Shown: positions 41,990 through 51,054 of the stretch, piece after piece | Numbering within the stretch: the first letter of the stretch is position 1 | How the letters are laid out: every line of letters starts with the position of its first letter | Origin: Opitutus terrae PB90-1 | Lineage (GTDB): Bacteria; Verrucomicrobiota; Verrucomicrobiia; Opitutales; Opitutaceae | Assembly: GCF_000019965.1 (NCBI RefSeq) | Contig: NC_010571.1 | Location: 558,001 to 622,000 of the forward strand | Direction of reading: 5' to 3' | Length of the DNA stretch: 64,000 nucleotides | Translations under genes and position numbers: made by a program | Notes under the pieces: model-generated | Seen by the model: only the letters and a program-made list of their open reading frames with translations | What the model was told of the DNA's origin: nothing | Databases searched by the model: none

Positions 41990-44900
41990 TTACGCCTTCT
42001 CTGCCGTTCGGTGTGATTCCCCGTTCGGCGGCGGCATGAGCGAATACAGCACCGGCGTCACGAGTCGCGACAACAGCAGCGAGCTGATCAGCCCGCCCAT
42101 GATCACGATCGCCAAAGGCGAGTAGAGCCCCGACCGCTGCAACGCCAGCGGCGCCAGCGCGCCCAACGCCGTGAGCGTCGTCAGCACGACCGGCAGGAAG
42201 CGGATTTCGCCCGCGCGCTCGATCGCCTCCTTCAACCCCACGCCCTGCGCCCGGAGCTGGTTCGTGAAATCGACGAGCAGGATCGAGTTCTTCGTCTCGA
42301 TCCCGATCAGCGCCACAAACCCGATTGCCGCCGTGAACGACAGCGAGTAGCCGGTGAGCCACAGCGCCAGCAGCCCGCCGATCACCCCCAGCGGAATAAC
42401 CGACGCGACGATGGCCGTGCCGCGGAAGCTGCGGAACTCGAGCACCAGGATCGCGAGAATGCCGAACGCCGCGATCACCACTGCGCTGCCGAGTCCGCCA
42501 AAACTTTCGCTGCGGCTCTCGACTTCGCCGCCAAACTCCCAGCGCGTGCCCGTCGGCCAGCTCAGCCGCTCCAGCTCCCGACCGGTCCGACGCGTGAGCT
42601 GATCCACGTTGAATCCGTCCGCCACCAACGCCGTCACGGTGGCGGAACGCTCCCGGTTGAATCGCTGGATCACGGGCGGCGCCGATTCGAACTGCAGTCG
42701 CGCCAGCTGCGCGAGCGGCAGATACGCGCCACTTCGTGACTGCACTTGGATCCGGCCCCAGTTTTCGAGCGTCGCGCGCTCGCCGCGCGGCAGCGCCAGC
42801 TGAATGTCGTATTCGTCGCCATCCGCCTCACGAAACCGGCTCACATCCAACCCGCCGAACGCCAGCCGGACCGCGCGATCAATCTCGATCTCCGGCACGC
42901 CGAGCAGCGCCGCCTTCGGCTTGTCGATGACGAGTCGCAGATCCGTCCGCCGGATCCGGACGGGATTCGTGATGGAGTGCGTGCCGGGAATTCCGCGCAG
43001 CACACGTTCGACGTTCGCCGCCAGTTCCGCGATCTGGTCGATGTTCTCGGCAAAAACGCGCACGGCGATCGGCGCCTCGATCGGCGGACCGTTTTCAAGC
43101 TCCTTCACCACAATCTGCGCGCCGGGAAGCTTCGCCACTTCGGACCGCAGCTCGTCGAAAAACCGCGGATTCGATTCCGAGTTCGCCACCTTCAACGAAA
43201 CGAACAACTCGGCCACGCTCGCCTTCGCCGCCTGCGGAACTTCGTTGTAGTAAATCTGGGGATTGCTGTCGCCAACCGTGGTGAAGTAATTCGCCACCTC
43301 CGGCCGCTGCGCAAGCAGCGCCTCGACCCGCCGCGCCACCGCGTCCGTCGCCGCCACGCTCGCCCCCTCTTCCATCTCGATCTGCACCAGGAACTGCGGC
43401 AACCCGGCCTTGGGGAAAAGCGAGAACCCGATCCGCGGCACCAACGCGAGGCTGCCGACGATCAGCAGCGCAGCCGCGCCCAGCGTGATGCCCCGGTGCT
43501 GCATGCACCAATGCAACACCGGCCGGTAGCCCGACTCGATGCCGCGGTGCAGCAGCCGCAGCAGGAGGTTGCCTTCCGGTTTCTCGTTCCCGCGCAGCGT
43601 CAGGCTCGCGAGCAATGGGATGATTGTCAGTGCCACGACCATCGAGGCGAGCACGGTGTAGACGACGGCCACCGGCAGACTGCGGATGTATTGGCCCGGA
43701 CCGCCCGGCAGCATCAGCAAAGGCAAAAATGCGAACAGCAGAGTCGCCGTCGTGCCCGCCACCGCCACCGCGATCTGCTCGGTCGCCCGCACCGCCGCCT
43801 CGATCGGCGGCGTGCCCATCCGCCGGAACCGCGCAATATTTTCCACCACCACGATCGAGTCGTCCACCAGCAGCCCGAGCGCGATTACGAAGCCGACGAT
43901 GCTGAGCTGGTTCAGGCTGAACCCGGTGAAATACAGCGCGGCCACCCCCATCGCCAGCGACAGCGGGATCGACAGCATCACCAGCACCGACGCGCGCAAC
44001 CCCAGCGGCAGCACGGTCAGCAGCACCAGCGCGAACGCGAAGAGAAAATCCTCCTGCAGCCGGCCGAGCCGGCGCTCCACGTTTTGCGACTGGTCCCAGC
44101 CAATCTCCAGCCGTACGTCGCCGGCCAGTGAGGAGCGAAACGCCTCCACCTCGGTGCGCAACGCCTGGCTCAGCACCGAAAGGTTCTGCTGCGCGCGCGG
44201 CCGCACGGTGACGAACACCGCCCGCTCGCCGTTGTAGCGGCCGAAGGTCTCGAGATCCTCGGTCGTCCAACGCACGTCAGCGACGTCCTTCAGATACACC
44301 ACCGCTCCCGCGTCGCCCGCGATCGGCGTCATACGCACTTCGTCGAGATCCGCGTAGTTGCCGCTCGTCTTGATGTTGAAGCGGCGATCACCGGCTTCCA
44401 CCGAGCCACCCGCAATCGAGACGTTGGCCCCCTGCAGCGCGTTGACGATCTGACCGAGCGGAATTCGCAGCTGCGTGAGCCGGTCGATGTCCAGCGAGAC
44501 GCGCACCTGCTTTTCGGGAAACGCGTGCCGCCGGGCCTGACGCACGCCGTCAACGCGCTCGAAACGTTTCCGCAGCGCGTCCGCGAGATCCTGCAGCCGT
44601 GCGTAGCTCGCGTCCGGCGAGACGAGCGCGACCTGCATCATCGCGACGTTCGTCGTCTGCCATTTTCGCACGTCGACCTCCACGACCCCCGAGGGCAACT
44701 TCGGTCGCTCGACGTTCACCTGTCGCAGCACCTCGTCGTATTTTTCCTCCGGATCCGTGCCCCACGTGAAATCCAGCGTGAGATAGGCGAACCCGTCCTT
44801 CACCGTCGCGCGCAGCTTGTCGATGTCGTCGAGTTCCTTCAGCGCGTCCTCCAGCGGACGCGCGACCAATTGCTCGATGTCCGTGGCATTCGCACCGGGG

Positions 44901-45052
44901 TAAATCGCCACCACGCTGAACGACGGCACTCTCATCGCCGGATCTTCCATCCGCGGGATCGAGCGGAACGACGTCACGCCGAGCGCGATCAGGCAGACGA
45001 ACACGATCAACGTGAACTGCGAGTTCCGCACCGTGAGGTTGGTGATTTTCAT
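41990..45052 (-). CDS. RND efflux pump inner-membrane transporter (AcrB/MexB-like)
   Basis: Proton-driven trimeric exporter of 1020 residues, last gene of a tetR-tolC-MFP-RND operon. The start ATG 45052 (MKITNLTVRNSQFTLIVFVC) has a good Shine-Dalgarno, agaggag, 7 nt upstream; the longer frame to 45229 runs through a spacer repeat. Twelve membrane helices in the standard 1+5, 1+5 pattern with two large periplasmic loops. The helix-4 region has GLLVDDSIVVVENIARFRR with its two aspartates for proton relay. Substrates cannot be deduced. Confidence 0.94.
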   Translation of the reverse strand: MKITNLTVRNSQFTLIVFVCLIALGVTSFRSIPRMEDPAMRVPSFSVVAIYPGANATDIEQLVARPLEDALKELDDIDKLRATVKDGFAYLTLDFTWGTDPEEKYDEVLRQVNVERPKLPSGVVEVDVRKWQTTNVAMMQVALVSPDASYARLQDLADALRKRFERVDGVRQARRHAFPEKQVRVSLDIDRLTQLRIPLGQIVNALQGANVSIAGGSVEAGDRRFNIKTSGNYADLDEVRMTPIAGDAGAVVYLKDVADVRWTTEDLETFGRYNGERAVFVTVRPRAQQNLSVLSQALRTEVEAFRSSLAGDVRLEIGWDQSQNVERRLGRLQEDFLFAFALVLLTVLPLGLRASVLVMLSIPLSLAMGVAALYFTGFSLNQLSIVGFVIALGLLVDDSIVVVENIARFRRMGTPPIEAAVRATEQIAVAVAGTTATLLFAFLPLLMLPGGPGQYIRSLPVAVVYTVLASMVVALTIIPLLASLTLRGNEKPEGNLLLRLLHRGIESGYRPVLHWCMQHRGITLGAAALLIVGSLALVPRIGFSLFPKAGLPQFLVQIEMEEGASVAATDAVARRVEALLAQRPEVANYFTTVGDSNPQIYYNEVPQAAKASVAELFVSLKVANSESNPRFFDELRSEVAKLPGAQIVVKELENGPPIEAPIAVRVFAENIDQIAELAANVERVLRGIPGTHSITNPVRIRRTDLRLVIDKPKAALLGVPEIEIDRAVRLAFGGLDVSRFREADGDEYDIQLALPRGERATLENWGRIQVQSRSGAYLPLAQLARLQFESAPPVIQRFNRERSATVTALVADGFNVDQLTRRTGRELERLSWPTGTRWEFGGEVESRSESFGGLGSAVVIAAFGILAILVLEFRSFRGTAIVASVIPLGVIGGLLALWLTGYSLSFTAAIGFVALIGIETKNSILLVDFTNQLRAQGVGLKEAIERAGEIRFLPVVLTTLTALGALAPLALQRSGLYSPLAIVIMGGLISSLLLSRLVTPVLYSLMPPPNGESHRTAEKA

Positions 45053-45072
45053 GCGGCGGCTCCTCTCCGTTT

Positions 45073-45141
45073 GGAGGGCGGGGTTTTCCGACCCCGCCGG
45101 ACTGCGCGGATGCGCGGCGGGTTCAGGAGATCCCGCCCTAC
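45073..45141. repeat. Inverted repeat element between the MFP and RND genes
   Basis: One end begins ggagggcggggttttccgac; the other, read on the opposite strand, begins gtagggcgggatctcctgaa. The outer ends pair. It belongs to the gtaggg-bounded spacer elements. It sits just upstream of the RND Shine-Dalgarno. Confidence 0.65.
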
Positions 45142-45182
45142 AGCGCCGTTCTCGGGTGGGCGCACGATCCATCTGTTCACGC

Positions 45183-46274
45183 TCACTTTGGCGCCTCCGC
45201 CACCCGGCTGCCGTCGCGCAGATATTCACCGCCCCGCACCACGAGTCGGAGATCGGGTGACAACGCCGTCCGCAGATACGCCTTGGCGCCGTCGAGTGCT
45301 TCCACCTCGACCTTCTGCCGAAGCGCGACGTCTTGACCGGACCTCACCACAAACACACTCGCCACGCCACCTTCGCCTTCGATCAACACCGACGCCGGCA
45401 CGACCGGCCGCGGTGTGACGGGCCGCGGCCAAAGCGTGACGGCAACGGCCACGCCCGACCGCGCTGCAGTGGGCGGCTGCGCGAGGAGAATCTCCACCTC
45501 GGTCGTGCGGGTGCTGGAATTCGCCGCGCCCGCGATGCGCGTGATCGCGCCGGGCAGCGTCATCTCCGCGGCGTGGCTGAGCGTGACCTCCGCGCGATCG
45601 CCGGGCTGCAACCGTGCGAGATCGGCGTCCGCCACACCCGCGCGCACGAGCCAACCCGAGTCGTCCGCGGCGAATCCGAGCACGGCCTTACCCGGCGCCA
45701 CGATTTCGTTGGGCTCGACCAGCCGACGCAGGATCTGCCCGTCCGCCGGCGCAGTGATCACGGCGTACCGCCGATTAAATTCCGCGATCCGCATCTGTGC
45801 TGCCGCCACATCCACTCCGGTTCGCGCGTCCTGCAGATCCTCGAGCGTCGCGACCGCGTTGGCCTGCAGTCGCTCGACGCGGGCGAAGTCGCGTTCCGCC
45901 TTCGCCAGCGCGCTACGCGCCTGCGTGAGCTGCGCCTCGATTTCGTCGAGCCGAAGCCGCGCGAGCACTTGATCCTTCTTCACCGCTTCGCCGGTGCGCA
46001 CGAGCACCTCCTCCACCACGCCGCCGATTTTGAAGGCAAGCTCGGGTTCCTCCTGTCGCGAAAGCACACCGGGTACGCGCACGGGCACCGCGGCGTCGGA
46101 ATACTCGACCGGCGCCAGCGCCACCACCATCGGCGGCGGCTCCGGTTTCGCTGCATCTGGCGCCCGACCGCAACCGGCGACCGCCAGCAAGCCGGCGCAC
46201 AGCACGCCAAGCGGCGCGCCGTGGCGGAGCCGAGCTCGCAAGCGCAGGCGCTGAAGAGATTCCAATGTTTTCAT
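45183..46274 (-). CDS. RND efflux periplasmic adaptor (membrane fusion protein)
   Basis: HlyD/AcrA-like lipoprotein of 363 residues linking the RND pump to the TolC-like channel. Start ATG 46274 (MKTLESLQRLRLRARLRHGA). The signal peptide ends in a lipobox (AVAGC). Lipoyl-like half GVVEEVLVRTGEAVKKDQVL, coiled-coil hairpin (about 110-165), then the other half VITAPADGQILRRLVEPNE and beta-barrel domain. ATG overlaps the stop of the TolC-like gene (ATGA). Confidence 0.93.
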   Translation of the reverse strand: MKTLESLQRLRLRARLRHGAPLGVLCAGLLAVAGCGRAPDAAKPEPPPMVVALAPVEYSDAAVPVRVPGVLSRQEEPELAFKIGGVVEEVLVRTGEAVKKDQVLARLRLDEIEAQLTQARSALAKAERDFARVERLQANAVATLEDLQDARTGVDVAAAQMRIAEFNRRYAVITAPADGQILRRLVEPNEIVAPGKAVLGFAADDSGWLVRAGVADADLARLQPGDRAEVTLSHAAEMTLPGAITRIAGAANSSTRTTEVEILLAQPPTAARSGVAVAVTLWPRPVTPRPVVPASVLIEGEGGVASVFVVRSGQDVALRQKVEVEALDGAKAYLRTALSPDLRLVVRGGEYLRDGSRVAEAPK

Positions 46275-47674
46275 GGCAATGGGCTGAGCGCGGCCGCGCG
46301 ATCGAGGGCGGCGGCCGCGATGAAGAGTCGATGCTGCGTGATCGCGCGATTCAGGTCCGCGCGGGTGCGTTCGTTGCGGGCATCGAGGAAGCTCAGCTGC
46401 GCCACCATGCCTTCGCGTTCGCGCTGGGCCACGATCTCGAACGCCCGCGTGGCTGCCGCACCGCGACGCTCGGCCGACTGATAAGCCGCCCATGCCGCCC
46501 GGTAGTCGTCCTGGGCCCGCTGCAGCTGCAACGCGAGCTGCTGGCGGACCACGTCTTGCTCCAGCTCCGCGCGGCGCCGGGTGATCCGCGCCTGCTCCAG
46601 CTCGCTGCGCCGCTGCCGGCCGTCCCAGAGGTTCCACTCGGCCACCAGCGAGCCCTGGACGAAATTGTTGCCGCCGCCGGTCCGATACTCCGTGCCTTGA
46701 ACCCCGCCTTCAACCGCGAGGGCGAGCGTGGGCCGCAGCTTGGCGGCGGCGGACTGTTCTGCGGCCTCGGTCGCTTGCACGCGCCGCTGCAGTGCGAGGA
46801 GTTCCTCTCGCCGATCGGTCGCAAGCGAAGGAAGCTCGGCGCCGGTCAGCGTCTGCACGAGCGCCTGCAACTCCGCTTCGCTCGCGCGCTCGATCTCCGT
46901 TGCGAGCGGACGGTTCAGTAGGAAATTGAAATACGCCCGCGCCGCGTTGCGATCGCGCTCCGCCTCGACCCGCTGCTGCCGCACCGCCAGTTCGTCTGCT
47001 TCGGCACGCAGCACGCGATCCTCCGTCACCTTGTCCACCTCGGCGAGCAGCCGGTTCGTCCGCACCGCTTCCGCGGTTACGGCGGTGGCGCTGTCGAGGA
47101 TTTCGACGGCGGTCTCCGCCTGTAGATAGGTGTGATACGCCGTGAGCACGGCGAGCCGCAGCTCGCGCCGATACGCGGCCAGCTGCGCGTCGCGGCTCTC
47201 CGCCGCCGCGCGTGCCGCGGCGATCCCGCGCGTGAGCTCCGGCCGGTAGAGCGGCTGCACGAGCCGGAGCTTGGTTTCCTGCTCCCGCGCCCGCAGGAGC
47301 GGAATTGCCTGATTTTCCAACTGCGGAAAAGCCGGCGCCCGCCCCTGCGTCAGCAGGTATTCGTTCAGCGTGCGGTAAACCCCGTTCAGCAGGTCGCCCA
47401 CCGGGATGTCGATCGTCCGGCCGCCATCGGCCATCGAATAGCGTGCCACCAGGTCGAGCCGGGGCTGCAACGCACCGCTCACCTCCGCCAGCCGCGCCCG
47501 TGCCTCGGCCAAGTCGAGCGCCTGCGCCTGCAGCGCCAGGTTTTGCCGCAGCGCCTCGTCGACGTAACGCTGCGCGACGGTCGGCACCGGCGCCGCCCAG
47601 GCGTCCATCGCCCGGGCGGGCAGGCCGGAAAGGAAACACAGCAGTAGGAGCAGCATGGGCACGCGGGGGCACAT
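46271..47674 (-). CDS. TolC-family outer-membrane efflux channel
   Basis: Outer membrane efflux protein of 467 residues. It starts MCPRVPMLLLLLCFLSGLPA, a signal peptide. The mature part has the two long helical repeats typical of TolC (heptad-rich, many Ala, Arg, Glu), with ALRQNLALQAQALDLAEARA near the N-terminus. First structural gene after the regulator, coupled to the MFP gene by a 4-bp overlap. Confidence 0.9.
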   Translation of the reverse strand: MCPRVPMLLLLLCFLSGLPARAMDAWAAPVPTVAQRYVDEALRQNLALQAQALDLAEARARLAEVSGALQPRLDLVARYSMADGGRTIDIPVGDLLNGVYRTLNEYLLTQGRAPAFPQLENQAIPLLRAREQETKLRLVQPLYRPELTRGIAAARAAAESRDAQLAAYRRELRLAVLTAYHTYLQAETAVEILDSATAVTAEAVRTNRLLAEVDKVTEDRVLRAEADELAVRQQRVEAERDRNAARAYFNFLLNRPLATEIERASEAELQALVQTLTGAELPSLATDRREELLALQRRVQATEAAEQSAAAKLRPTLALAVEGGVQGTEYRTGGGNNFVQGSLVAEWNLWDGRQRRSELEQARITRRRAELEQDVVRQQLALQLQRAQDDYRAAWAAYQSAERRGAAATRAFEIVAQREREGMVAQLSFLDARNERTRADLNRAITQHRLFIAAAALDRAAALSPLP

Positions 47675-47694
47675 GGCGCGGACACCTTGACGAC

Positions 47695-47711
47695 CGTTGA
47701 CACTCTGTCAA
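47695..47711. promoter_or_regulatory. Palindromic operator candidate upstream of the efflux genes
   Basis: gttgacactctgtcaac has perfect 7-bp arms around ctc. It lies in the 50 bp between the tetR stop and the tolC start. Its arms also resemble a -35 box (TTGACA), so binding there would block a promoter. TetR proteins commonly bind dyads of this size. Confidence 0.55.
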
Positions 47712-47724
47712 CAGATCGCGCGGC

Positions 47725-48393
47725 CTATTTTTCCGTCCCCAGCGAAGTGCGCAGCAGCGCGAACCCGTGCTCCAGCGCCTGTTGCGCCGACAGCCCGAAG
47801 TACTGCTGCAGCATGCCTTCCTTCTGCGAGGCGATCTGGATCAGCCCGTGCGTGAACGCCCAGATGGCGACGGCCGATGCGCCGGGATCGCCGATGGATT
47901 TGCGCACCGAGCGGTCCTTCAGCCCACGCGCGAGCGATTCGGCGACGATCTTCAGGCAGTTCCAGCCGTGATCGTGCGCCTGCTCCTCCGGTGGGCGCTG
48001 CCCGTCGGGCACGAACTCCCGCGCCTGAAACACGGTGAGCAACTCGAAGTAGAGTTGTTCCTTTTCCGAGAACTCGTGGTACGCGCGGCCGATCGCCATC
48101 AGCTGATCCAGACCGCGGGGATTCTCGTCGACGGCTTTGCGGAATCGCCGCTCCAGATCCTCCATGCCGCGCTCGCAAACCGCATGAAACACGTCGTCCC
48201 GCGTGGGGAAGTAGAAGTAGACCAGCGACCGGCTCAGCCGCGCGGTTTTTGCAATTTCCCCGAAGTTGGTCGCCTCCCAGCCGCGCTTCCGGATCACGCG
48301 TTCGGCGGCATCGAGGATCTGCTGCCGGCGCTCCTCCTTCTCCTCGTCCCGCCGCGATTGCAGGGGGGACTTTTTGGCCGCGGGGTGCGTCAT
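47725..48393 (-). CDS. TetR-family transcriptional regulator
   Basis: DNA-binding repressor of 222 residues. N-terminal helix-turn-helix about 25-70: ILDAAERVIRKRGWEATNFG, EIAKTARLSRSLVYFYF. The C-terminal ligand domain is variable. It precedes the tolC-MFP-RND genes on the same strand and is likely their local regulator, with the palindrome at 47695 as the operator candidate. It is divergent from mdh. Confidence 0.94.
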   Translation of the reverse strand: MTHPAAKKSPLQSRRDEEKEERRQQILDAAERVIRKRGWEATNFGEIAKTARLSRSLVYFYFPTRDDVFHAVCERGMEDLERRFRKAVDENPRGLDQLMAIGRAYHEFSEKEQLYFELLTVFQAREFVPDGQRPPEEQAHDHGWNCLKIVAESLARGLKDRSVRKSIGDPGASAVAIWAFTHGLIQIASQKEGMLQQYFGLSAQQALEHGFALLRTSLGTEK

Positions 48394-48533
48394 GGCGAGT
48401 TCCTCACAAACGCGCGAAGTCCAAAAACGCCAGCCACAAAATGGCTTTACCGCGGCGGCGCCTAAATTTGCGCGGAAATCTGCAATTCCTGCGTTTCTGG
48501 CTTCAATAGAAACTGCTTAACTCCTCTTCGCCT

Positions 48534-49523
48534 ATGGCCATGAAACCTCCCATCCGTGTTGCAGTCACCGGCGCCGCCGGTCAAATCGGTTACGCCCTTC
48601 TGTTCCGGATCGCCTCCGGCGCGATGTTCGGCGCGGACCAGCCGGTGATTCTCCAGCTGATCGAAGCTCCGTTCGAGAAGGCCATGAAGGCCCTCGAAGG
48701 CGTCGCGATGGAATTGGACGACTGTGCGTTCCCGCTGCTCAAGGGCATCGTGCAAACCGACAAGCCGGAAGTCGGCTTCAAGGATGCCAACTGGTGCCTG
48801 CTCATCGGCGCCAAGCCGCGCGGTCCGGGCATGGAGCGCGCCGACCTGCTGAAGGACAACGGCAAGATCTTCATCGGCCAGGGCCAGATCATCGATGCCG
48901 TCGCCGCGGCTGACGCGCGCGTGGCCGTCGTCGGCAATCCGGCCAATACGAACTGCATGATCGCCGCCTCGCAGGCCAAGCGGCTTCCCGCGGAGCGCTT
49001 CACGGCGATGGTCCGGCTCGACCAGAACCGCGCGCAGACCCAGCTGGCGAAGAAGGCCGGCGTCGATCTCACGGCGGTCAAGGATATCTTCATCTACGGC
49101 AATCACAGCCCGTCGATGTTCCCGTCGTTCGCGCACGCGACGATCAACGGCAAGCCCGCCACGTCGGTGATCACCGACACGGCCTGGCTGCAAGGGCCGT
49201 TCTGCGAGACGGTCGGCAAGCGCGGTGCCGCGATCATCGCCGCGCGCGGTGCGTCGTCGGCGGCGTCCGCGGCCAACGCGCTCGTCGATCACGTCCGCAG
49301 CCTCGTCACGCCGGGCGCGGTGCACTCGATCGCGGTCAAATCGAACGGCGCCTACGGCTTCGACGCGAACGTCTGGGCCGGTATGCCCGTGCGTACGACC
49401 ACGCCCGGCAGCTATGAGGTCATCACCGGCTACGCGATGGACGACTTCGCGAAGTCGAAGCTCGCCGCGACGAACAAGGAGCTCGTCGAGGAGCGCGCGT
49501 TCGTGGCCGACATGATCAAGTAA
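48534..49523 (+). CDS. mdh: Malate dehydrogenase
   Basis: NAD-dependent interconversion of malate and oxaloacetate in the citric acid cycle; 329 residues, of the cytosolic-type (longer) malate dehydrogenases. NAD loop [18 protein letters not shown], the catalytic pair in RLDQNRA and YGNHSPSM (histidine), and NPANTNC are present. It starts [21 protein letters not shown] strong terminator follows 33 bp after the stop. Confidence 0.97.
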   Translation: MAMKPPIRVAVTGAAGQIGYALLFRIASGAMFGADQPVILQLIEAPFEKAMKALEGVAMELDDCAFPLLKGIVQTDKPEVGFKDANWCLLIGAKPRGPGMERADLLKDNGKIFIGQGQIIDAVAAADARVAVVGNPANTNCMIAASQAKRLPAERFTAMVRLDQNRAQTQLAKKAGVDLTAVKDIFIYGNHSPSMFPSFAHATINGKPATSVITDTAWLQGPFCETVGKRGAAIIAARGASSAASAANALVDHVRSLVTPGAVHSIAVKSNGAYGFDANVWAGMPVRTTTPGSYEVITGYAMDDFAKSKLAATNKELVEERAFVADMIK

Positions 49524-49555
49524 CGATCCCCTCCCCCGTCCGATATTTGTTTCAC

Positions 49556-49584
49556 GCGGCGCCTTCACCGGCGCCGCTTTTTTT
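49556..49584 (+). terminator. Rho-independent terminator of mdh
   Basis: Perfect 8-bp stem gcggcgcc / ggcgccgc with loop ttcacc, followed directly by seven T. Confidence 0.9.
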
Positions 49585-49606
49585 GCGGCGGCCGTCCGGC
49601 GTCAGC

Positions 49607-50302
49607 TCACCCCGTCAGTTTCGCGAGCACGGGATCGAACCGGAATGCCTCCCGCACGCTGGCAAACGCGTCGATCAACTCGCGCGGTGCACTTGCGCGC
49701 GGGAACACGATCTCCAGCGCCGTCGCCGTGCAGCGGACGCGCGCCTCGACCCCGGCGACGGCGATCTCGCATTCGTGACAATCCGATGGATAACTCACGC
49801 TCAACTCCGCGCCACGATCGGCGGCTTCGATCGCATCGATCACCGCCTCGACCGAGGCGCCTTTCCTGAGCAGGAACGAGATTTCGGAAAACCGTCCGGC
49901 AAAAACCTGCGTCATCGACTCGCCGCGCGCGATCGCCGCCTCGCGCAGACTGCGCAGCTGCGTCGTGACGGCGTAGCGCGACGGTTCGGCCGGCTCGAGT
50001 TCGTAGACGATCTCGACGACAAAATCTTTCGCGGTCAGGACGGCGGCGGGGCTGGCGAGTTCGAGCGAAAGTTCGCGGCGCTTGTAACCGAAGCCCGTGC
50101 GGATGGATTGGAAGAGGTCCTCCGCGTCGGTGCCGAGTTCACTCGCGCAGATTTTTCCGAGGAACGCGTTCGTGGTGGCGTTCGCCGCGTCGGGGACGGT
50201 GTGATGCGGCTTGCGGAAGCCGCTGAGCGTTTTCACCAGTCCCCCGCTCCGACCGACAAAGGCAATTTCTGCCACCACGCTGGAAGGAATATCGTCGGCC
50301 AT
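49607..50302 (-). CDS. Hypothetical protein
   Basis: 231 residues from the ATG at about 50302 (MADDIPSSVVAEIAFVGRSG). No family recognised. It is soluble, with no signal peptide or membrane helix, and has balanced charge, alternating strands and helices, and a single CxxC-less cysteine pair (DCHEC) near residue 185. The longer frame to 50509 runs into a palindromic element and is not credible as coding. It converges with mdh. Confidence 0.7.
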   Translation of the reverse strand: MADDIPSSVVAEIAFVGRSGGLVKTLSGFRKPHHTVPDAANATTNAFLGKICASELGTDAEDLFQSIRTGFGYKRRELSLELASPAAVLTAKDFVVEIVYELEPAEPSRYAVTTQLRSLREAAIARGESMTQVFAGRFSEISFLLRKGASVEAVIDAIEAADRGAELSVSYPSDCHECEIAVAGVEARVRCTATALEIVFPRASAPRELIDAFASVREAFRFDPVLAKLTG

Positions 50303-50379
50303 GCCCGCCCAACCAAGCGCGCCCGACGGCGCACGCCAACCTGAAATCACGCGGCGTGTTTGCCTCTCGCCGGGGTGCC

Positions 50380-50471
50380 GTAGGGCCGGCGCTCGACGCC
50401 GGCCGCGGCTGCCGGCCAGCCCATTCGACAAGCTCAGGGCGTCGAGCCTGCCGAGAGGCGGCAGCCCTACA
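50380..50471. repeat. Palindromic element with gtaggg ends
   Basis: It begins gtagggccggcgctcgacgc and its far end, read on the other strand, begins gtagggctgccgcctctcgg. The first 15 bases equal the repeat found inside nuoG and the ASPIC-UnbV gene. It also contains cattcgacaagctcagggc. Confidence 0.75.
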
Positions 50472-50530
50472 CGGCCGCGATAGCAACCCCGCCGTGGCCC
50501 ACGACCCACTCAGCCAATCGTTCCGCGCCC

Positions 50531-50821
50531 TTACGCCTTCGTAGCCGAAAACCGCTTGATCAGCGCGAGCACGCCGATCACGGCGAGCACCGGGATCCAG
50601 ATCGGCGAGAGGACCGCGACCGCGAGCAGCGCCACGACGATCAGCGCGGCGACCGCCGCGCCGACGCCGCCCAGCAGCACGCCGGCACCGCCGAGCAACA
50701 GTCCCGCGAGCAGGAGGATCATCAACGCCAGGAAAAAGACGCCGACGGTCAGCACGGGCAGAAACTTGATGGCGAGCAGCACGGCGACGAGGCAAAGCAG
50801 GACTTTAGCGAAAGTGTTCAT
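50531..50821 (-). CDS. Small membrane protein
   Basis: 96 residues, start MNTFAKVLLCLVAVLLAIKF. Almost entirely hydrophobic, with three or four predicted helices and a Gly-rich centre (GGAGVLLGGVGAAVAAL). No family recognised. It is flanked on both sides by palindromic elements. Confidence 0.65.
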   Translation of the reverse strand: MNTFAKVLLCLVAVLLAIKFLPVLTVGVFFLALMILLLAGLLLGGAGVLLGGVGAAVAALIVVALLAVAVLSPIWIPVLAVIGVLALIKRFSATKA

Positions 50822-50882
50822 GCCCCGAAAAACCCGGCTCGCCCCGAGAAGTTGCAGATCGCCGCGTACTCCCGACCGGCGG

Positions 50883-51022
50883 TGTAGCGCGGGGTCTCCC
50901 GACCCCGCCGTTCGGCGGGTTTCGGTCGCGCGGTCAGGCTGACCATGTCCGATACCCGCGGACGATCTGCGCGGCCAGACTGGCCGTGCTACGAACGGCG
51001 GGATCAGGAGATCCCGTCGTAC
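50883..51022. repeat. Compound palindromic element with gtag ends
   Basis: It begins gtagcgcggggtctcccgac, has internal inverted pieces (accccgccgttcggcggg) and ends gatcccgtcgtac. It resembles 45073-45141 in its gggtct and gagatccc parts. It occupies the spacer between the small membrane protein and the MFS gene. Confidence 0.65.
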
Positions 51023-51054
51023 AGGTCACCGCTTCCGCCCCGCGCGTCGTGCCC

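Noticed and set aside
41990-45229. Longer start of the RND pump at 45229
   Set aside because: The extra 59 codons run through a palindromic spacer element, and the ATG at 45052 has a good Shine-Dalgarno motif.
49607-50509. Longer start of the hypothetical gene at 50509
   Set aside because: The added part is encoded by the palindromic element at 50380-50471 and is Arg/Gly-rich noise.
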